Shown piece after piece: positions 61,479 to 64,000 of a DNA stretch of 64,000 nucleotides. Position 1 is the stretch's first letter. Each line of letters begins with the position of its first letter. The notes beneath the pieces are model-generated. The model had not been told where the DNA came from and ran no database searches. It saw nothing but the letters and a program-made list of their open reading frames with translations. The DNA is taken from positions 1 to 64,000 of the forward strand of contig CAJQMT010000009.1 of assembly GCA_905479475.1 (NCBI GenBank), given 5' to 3'. The stretch is from an uncultured Flavobacteriaceae bacterium (GTDB lineage Bacteria; Bacteroidota; Bacteroidia; Flavobacteriales; Flavobacteriaceae). The position numbers were made by a program, and so were the translations under genes.

Positions 61479-63309
61479 TTTTTTTGTGTTTTAGTGTGAG
61501 TCCGTATCCTAATGGATAGAGAGGTTTGATGGAAGTATCCCAAAAATTAGGTCCGTATTTTCCCGAAAAATCCTCGACAGATTTTGGCCATGAATGTGGA
61601 AGTTTTCCTGTAAAATCTGCAGTTCCAAAAAGAACATCTGCAAGGCCATCACCTTCAGATCCAGGCAGCCACGCTGCAACAAAGGCATCAGATTGTTTAA
61701 TTTGATCGGTAACCACCAAAGGACGACCAGAGACCAATACAGTAACCACTTTGACCCCTAATTTTTTATACGTATCAATATACTCTTGGTGTTTTTGAGA
61801 CAAGGTCAATTGGTAGGTGCCGGAACCATCTCCAATATCTCCAAAGAATTCAGCGTAAGGAGTTTCTCCTACTACCACAATCGCAACATCTGCGTTGCTG
61901 TATTTTTCCGTCGCTTTTTCGTCATAGATGACGGTACCTTTTGCTGCATTTTGGATGCCTTTTAAGAGTGTAGTACCCCCTTTATAATTTTCTTGAACCC
62001 CTTGCCAACGAAGTGTCCAACCTCCTGACTGGAGACCTGTGTTATTTGCATGTTCGCCTACGACAACAATGGTAGGTATTTCGTTGGACAATGGCAGCAC
62101 AGTATTGTTTTTAAGCAGTACCATCGATTCACTTACAGCTTGTCTTGCGATTTTTCGGTGTTCTTCGCCTCCAATGGTAGCGATCAAAGAAACATCTGGA
62201 AAAGGATTTGTAAAAAGACCCAAACGAAATTTTTGTCTGAGGACTCTCTTCACAGCATCATTGATTCGTTCTATGGAAACAACGCCACTATCGACGGCAG
62301 TTTTCATTTCACTTTGAAACAAATCTAAATCGCCATCCACAGTCATTAGCATGTCTACTCCTGCATTGACCACGTCTGTTTTTCCAAATCTTGAATATCC
62401 CTTCCAGTCCGAAACGACAATACCATCGAATTGCATTGCTTTTTTCAGTGTATCTGTGATGAGCGCTTTGTGTGCGTGCATCGCTTTTCCAGAAAGTGTG
62501 TTGAAAGAAGCCATGATAGCACCAATTCCTTGGGCTACAGCAGTTTTATAGGGAGGTAAGAGTCGTTCACTTATTTCTTGAGGTCCGAGCGTTGTATTGC
62601 CTCCTTCTTTTCCATAATCGGTAGCACCATCTCCGATAAAATGTTTGGCAGTTGCCATGACAGTAGTCGGTTCAGATAAATTACCTTGATGTCCTTTGAC
62701 AGAGGCTTTGGTCAATTTTTCTGTCAATTCGGTACTTTCTGAAAATGCTTCGTAGACGCGTCCCCATTTTTCGTTGTAGGGAATCGCAACACAGGGTGAA
62801 AACACCCAGTTAAATCCAGTCGCTTGAGCTTCAAGAGCTGTAATAGCGGCAGCTTTTTCCACAAGTTGTTCGTTGTGTGTAGCTCCCATTCCAATATTGT
62901 GCGGAAAAATTGTAGCGCCATCAAAGGTGTTTTGTCCGTGAACAGCATCTACCCCAATTAGCAAAGGAATACCGAGACGAGTGGACAAGGCTTGCTTTTG
63001 CAATGCAATGAATTTTTCTTGCCAGCCTTTCGCTCCTTTTCCAGGAGCAGGGCCGTCTGTATGTATGACAGAACCAATGAATTTTGAAGCGATTTCACTG
63101 TTCTTGGTGATGTCACTGAAATGACGCACTTGTGACATCTGACCTATTTTTTCTTCTAAGGTCATCAATGCCAACAACGAGTCAACTTTTTGCTCAATAC
63201 TTTGTGTTGAGTTCATTTCTTTCACAGGAAATTCACAGGCAACAAAAGAGCTAAAAAAAAGGATAGCTAAGGTAATTTTATGGAAAGCGTTGCTTCTTTT
63301 CTTTTGCAT
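61471..63309 (-). CDS. Glycoside hydrolase family 3 beta-glucosidase (BglX-like)
   Basis: The 612-residue lipoprotein has a signal peptide ending in a lipobox ('FFSSFVACEF', C26) and a two-domain GH3 fold. 'GVDAVHGQNTFDGATIFPHN' and 'ATAKHFIGDGATDYG' mark the catalytic barrel, and the nucleophile is D301 in 'GIVVSDWKGYSRFG'. The second domain contains 'PTIVVVGEHANNTGLQSGGW'. It should release glucose from beta-glucans such as laminarin in the periplasm or at the surface. It is co-transcribed with the CotH-like gene (8-bp overlap) and with the upstream partial gene. Confidence 0.93.
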   Translation of the reverse strand: MQKKRSNAFHKITLAILFFSSFVACEFPVKEMNSTQSIEQKVDSLLALMTLEEKIGQMSQVRHFSDITKNSEIASKFIGSVIHTDGPAPGKGAKGWQEKFIALQKQALSTRLGIPLLIGVDAVHGQNTFDGATIFPHNIGMGATHNEQLVEKAAAITALEAQATGFNWVFSPCVAIPYNEKWGRVYEAFSESTELTEKLTKASVKGHQGNLSEPTTVMATAKHFIGDGATDYGKEGGNTTLGPQEISERLLPPYKTAVAQGIGAIMASFNTLSGKAMHAHKALITDTLKKAMQFDGIVVSDWKGYSRFGKTDVVNAGVDMLMTVDGDLDLFQSEMKTAVDSGVVSIERINDAVKRVLRQKFRLGLFTNPFPDVSLIATIGGEEHRKIARQAVSESMVLLKNNTVLPLSNEIPTIVVVGEHANNTGLQSGGWTLRWQGVQENYKGGTTLLKGIQNAAKGTVIYDEKATEKYSNADVAIVVVGETPYAEFFGDIGDGSGTYQLTLSQKHQEYIDTYKKLGVKVVTVLVSGRPLVVTDQIKQSDAFVAAWLPGSEGDGLADVLFGTADFTGKLPHSWPKSVEDFSGKYGPNFWDTSIKPLYPLGYGLTLKHKKND

Positions 63310-63320
63310 CTGTCGCGGTT

Positions 63321-64000
63321 TTATTTTTTTAGAGAAACAATTATTTGTTGAATCTCACCTGTTCGTCTAAATATTTTTGAGCTGGTTTGTGCATCAATAC
63401 GCAACGTTTCAAATTCCAATACAGAAGATTCTTTGAAAACAACTTGGATACCTTCTTGTTCTGAGAGTTGATAAACCACAGGGATTTGACAATAAGTAAA
63501 CGCCAAAGCACCTTGTTCTAGAACAATTTCTTTAGACGATTTGTCGAGATCAACATAGGTAAAAACACTTTGCGTTTCTAAAAATTCTTCTTTTCTGAGT
63601 AGTTGTGGATTGAAGTTGATGTTTCCATCTTCCACAAAGATTCCCAATTCTCCAAAACGACTTAAGAAATCTTCCTTTACTTGTCCAGTCATTCCTGGTT
63701 GCTGTGCTCCTTTTCCTGCAGGAGTATGTGAATAGGGGTCTGTTGGGAAAGCACCGTATAGCTCAGGAGATTTGTGCAAGCCAATTCCTTCGTTTATTCC
63801 ATAGTAGTGTTTCATCAGTCCGCGAATCGTTGCCTCGTTTTCCCCGTTTTTGATGGCCAACAAACAGGTTTCTTGTACACTGAGCAATAATTTAGAAACC
63901 ATGTGCCAGTAAATAGATCCAAGCCCTTCATAGCCAAAGAAAGTTCCAGACCTCCCTGTAAAGGCTTTGTGATTAAAGATACCTTCGAAGGTGTCTAACA
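63321..64000 (-). CDS. C-terminal part of a large unknown protein (runs off right edge)
   Basis: The minus-strand frame is open from the window edge to the stop at 63321, about 226 codons in view. The ATG at 63902 is internal: residues before it ('FTGRSGTFFGYEGLGSIYWH') read as a folded domain. 'GAFPTDPYSHTPAGKGAQQP' is a conserved-looking Gly/Pro-rich loop, and a beta-rich end follows. I recall similar large proteins next to glucan-degrading genes in Flavobacteria, but I do not assign a function. It ends 12 bp before the GH3 gene and belongs to the same operon. Confidence 0.7.
   Translation of the reverse strand, partial: LDTFEGIFNHKAFTGRSGTFFGYEGLGSIYWHMVSKLLLSVQETCLLAIKNGENEATIRGLMKHYYGINEGIGLHKSPELYGAFPTDPYSHTPAGKGAQQPGMTGQVKEDFLSRFGELGIFVEDGNINFNPQLLRKEEFLETQSVFTYVDLDKSSKEIVLEQGALAFTYCQIPVVYQLSEQEGIQVVFKESSVLEFETLRIDAQTSSKIFRRTGEIQQIIVSLKK

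Overview
The window looks like chromosomal DNA of a marine-type member of the Flavobacteriaceae (Bacteroidota). The DNA is AT-rich. Most intergenic promoters carry the Bacteroidota -7 element TAnnTTTG and few genes have a Shine-Dalgarno sequence. The gene content also fits: TonB-dependent receptors with a carboxypeptidase-like N-terminal domain, a type IX secretion protein (PorZ-like) with a C-terminal sorting domain, a head-GIN protein, DUF3108 and DUF4292 envelope proteins, and the start of a beta-glucan type polysaccharide locus. No rRNA, tRNA, CRISPR array, prophage or insertion sequence was found; nearly everything is housekeeping or envelope biology.

Layout. 0-3.6 kb: a TonB-dependent receptor running off the left edge, divergent from a PhoB/PhoR-like two-component pair, with GTTAA direct repeats between them. 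3.6-6.9 kb: radical SAM protein, purD, an initiating sugar transferase and rnpA, all on the minus strand. 7-12.5 kb: a minus-strand operon of porZ-like, recO and a second TonB receptor whose ends touch or overlap. 12.6-15.4 kb: CYTH phosphatase, PlsC-like acyltransferase, trpS and rpiB. 15.4-16.1 kb: a gene-free, very AT-rich block with DnaA-box-like sites and a 12-bp inverted repeat, my candidate replication origin. 16.1-31.3 kb: rnr, a head-GIN protein, tatA, a LytTR gene broken at a ten-T run, an SPFH protein, gltX, ybeY, mnmG, a methyltransferase, DNA polymerase III delta', pgk, an alkyltransferase-like protein, mrp and nifU-like. mnmG is bracketed by two identical parS-like 16-mers. 31.4-47.8 kb: envelope and metabolic genes (DUF3108, M23 lipoprotein, pgi, PlsC, acyl-ACP desaturase, mutarotases, omega-amidase, thioesterase, EnvC-like, DUF4292, peptide ABC ATPase, ABC-F, thiL). 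48.1-52.3 kb: a sufA-B-C-D operon with no sufS or sufE. 52.3-59.9 kb: serine hydrolase, dut, a flippase, gpsA, pheS and gdhA. 59.9-64 kb: CotH-like lipoprotein, GH3 beta-glucosidase and the C-terminal part of a large unknown protein.

The main new reading is of the chromosome itself. The parS pair around mnmG, the AT-rich DnaA-box-bearing gap about 8-10 kb away, and the gene orientation (mostly minus to the left of the gap, mostly plus for about 20 kb to the right) together suggest that this window holds the origin and centromere region. I found no clearly novel multigene system. The other items worth a second look are the frameshifted LytTR gene, an operator-like dyad over the suf promoter, a 27-nt promoter twin shared by two loci, -7 elements so close to start codons that the transcripts may be leaderless, and a Cys-to-Ala alkyltransferase-like protein. 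Several gene starts were moved downstream of the longest open frame because a promoter lies inside the longer version.
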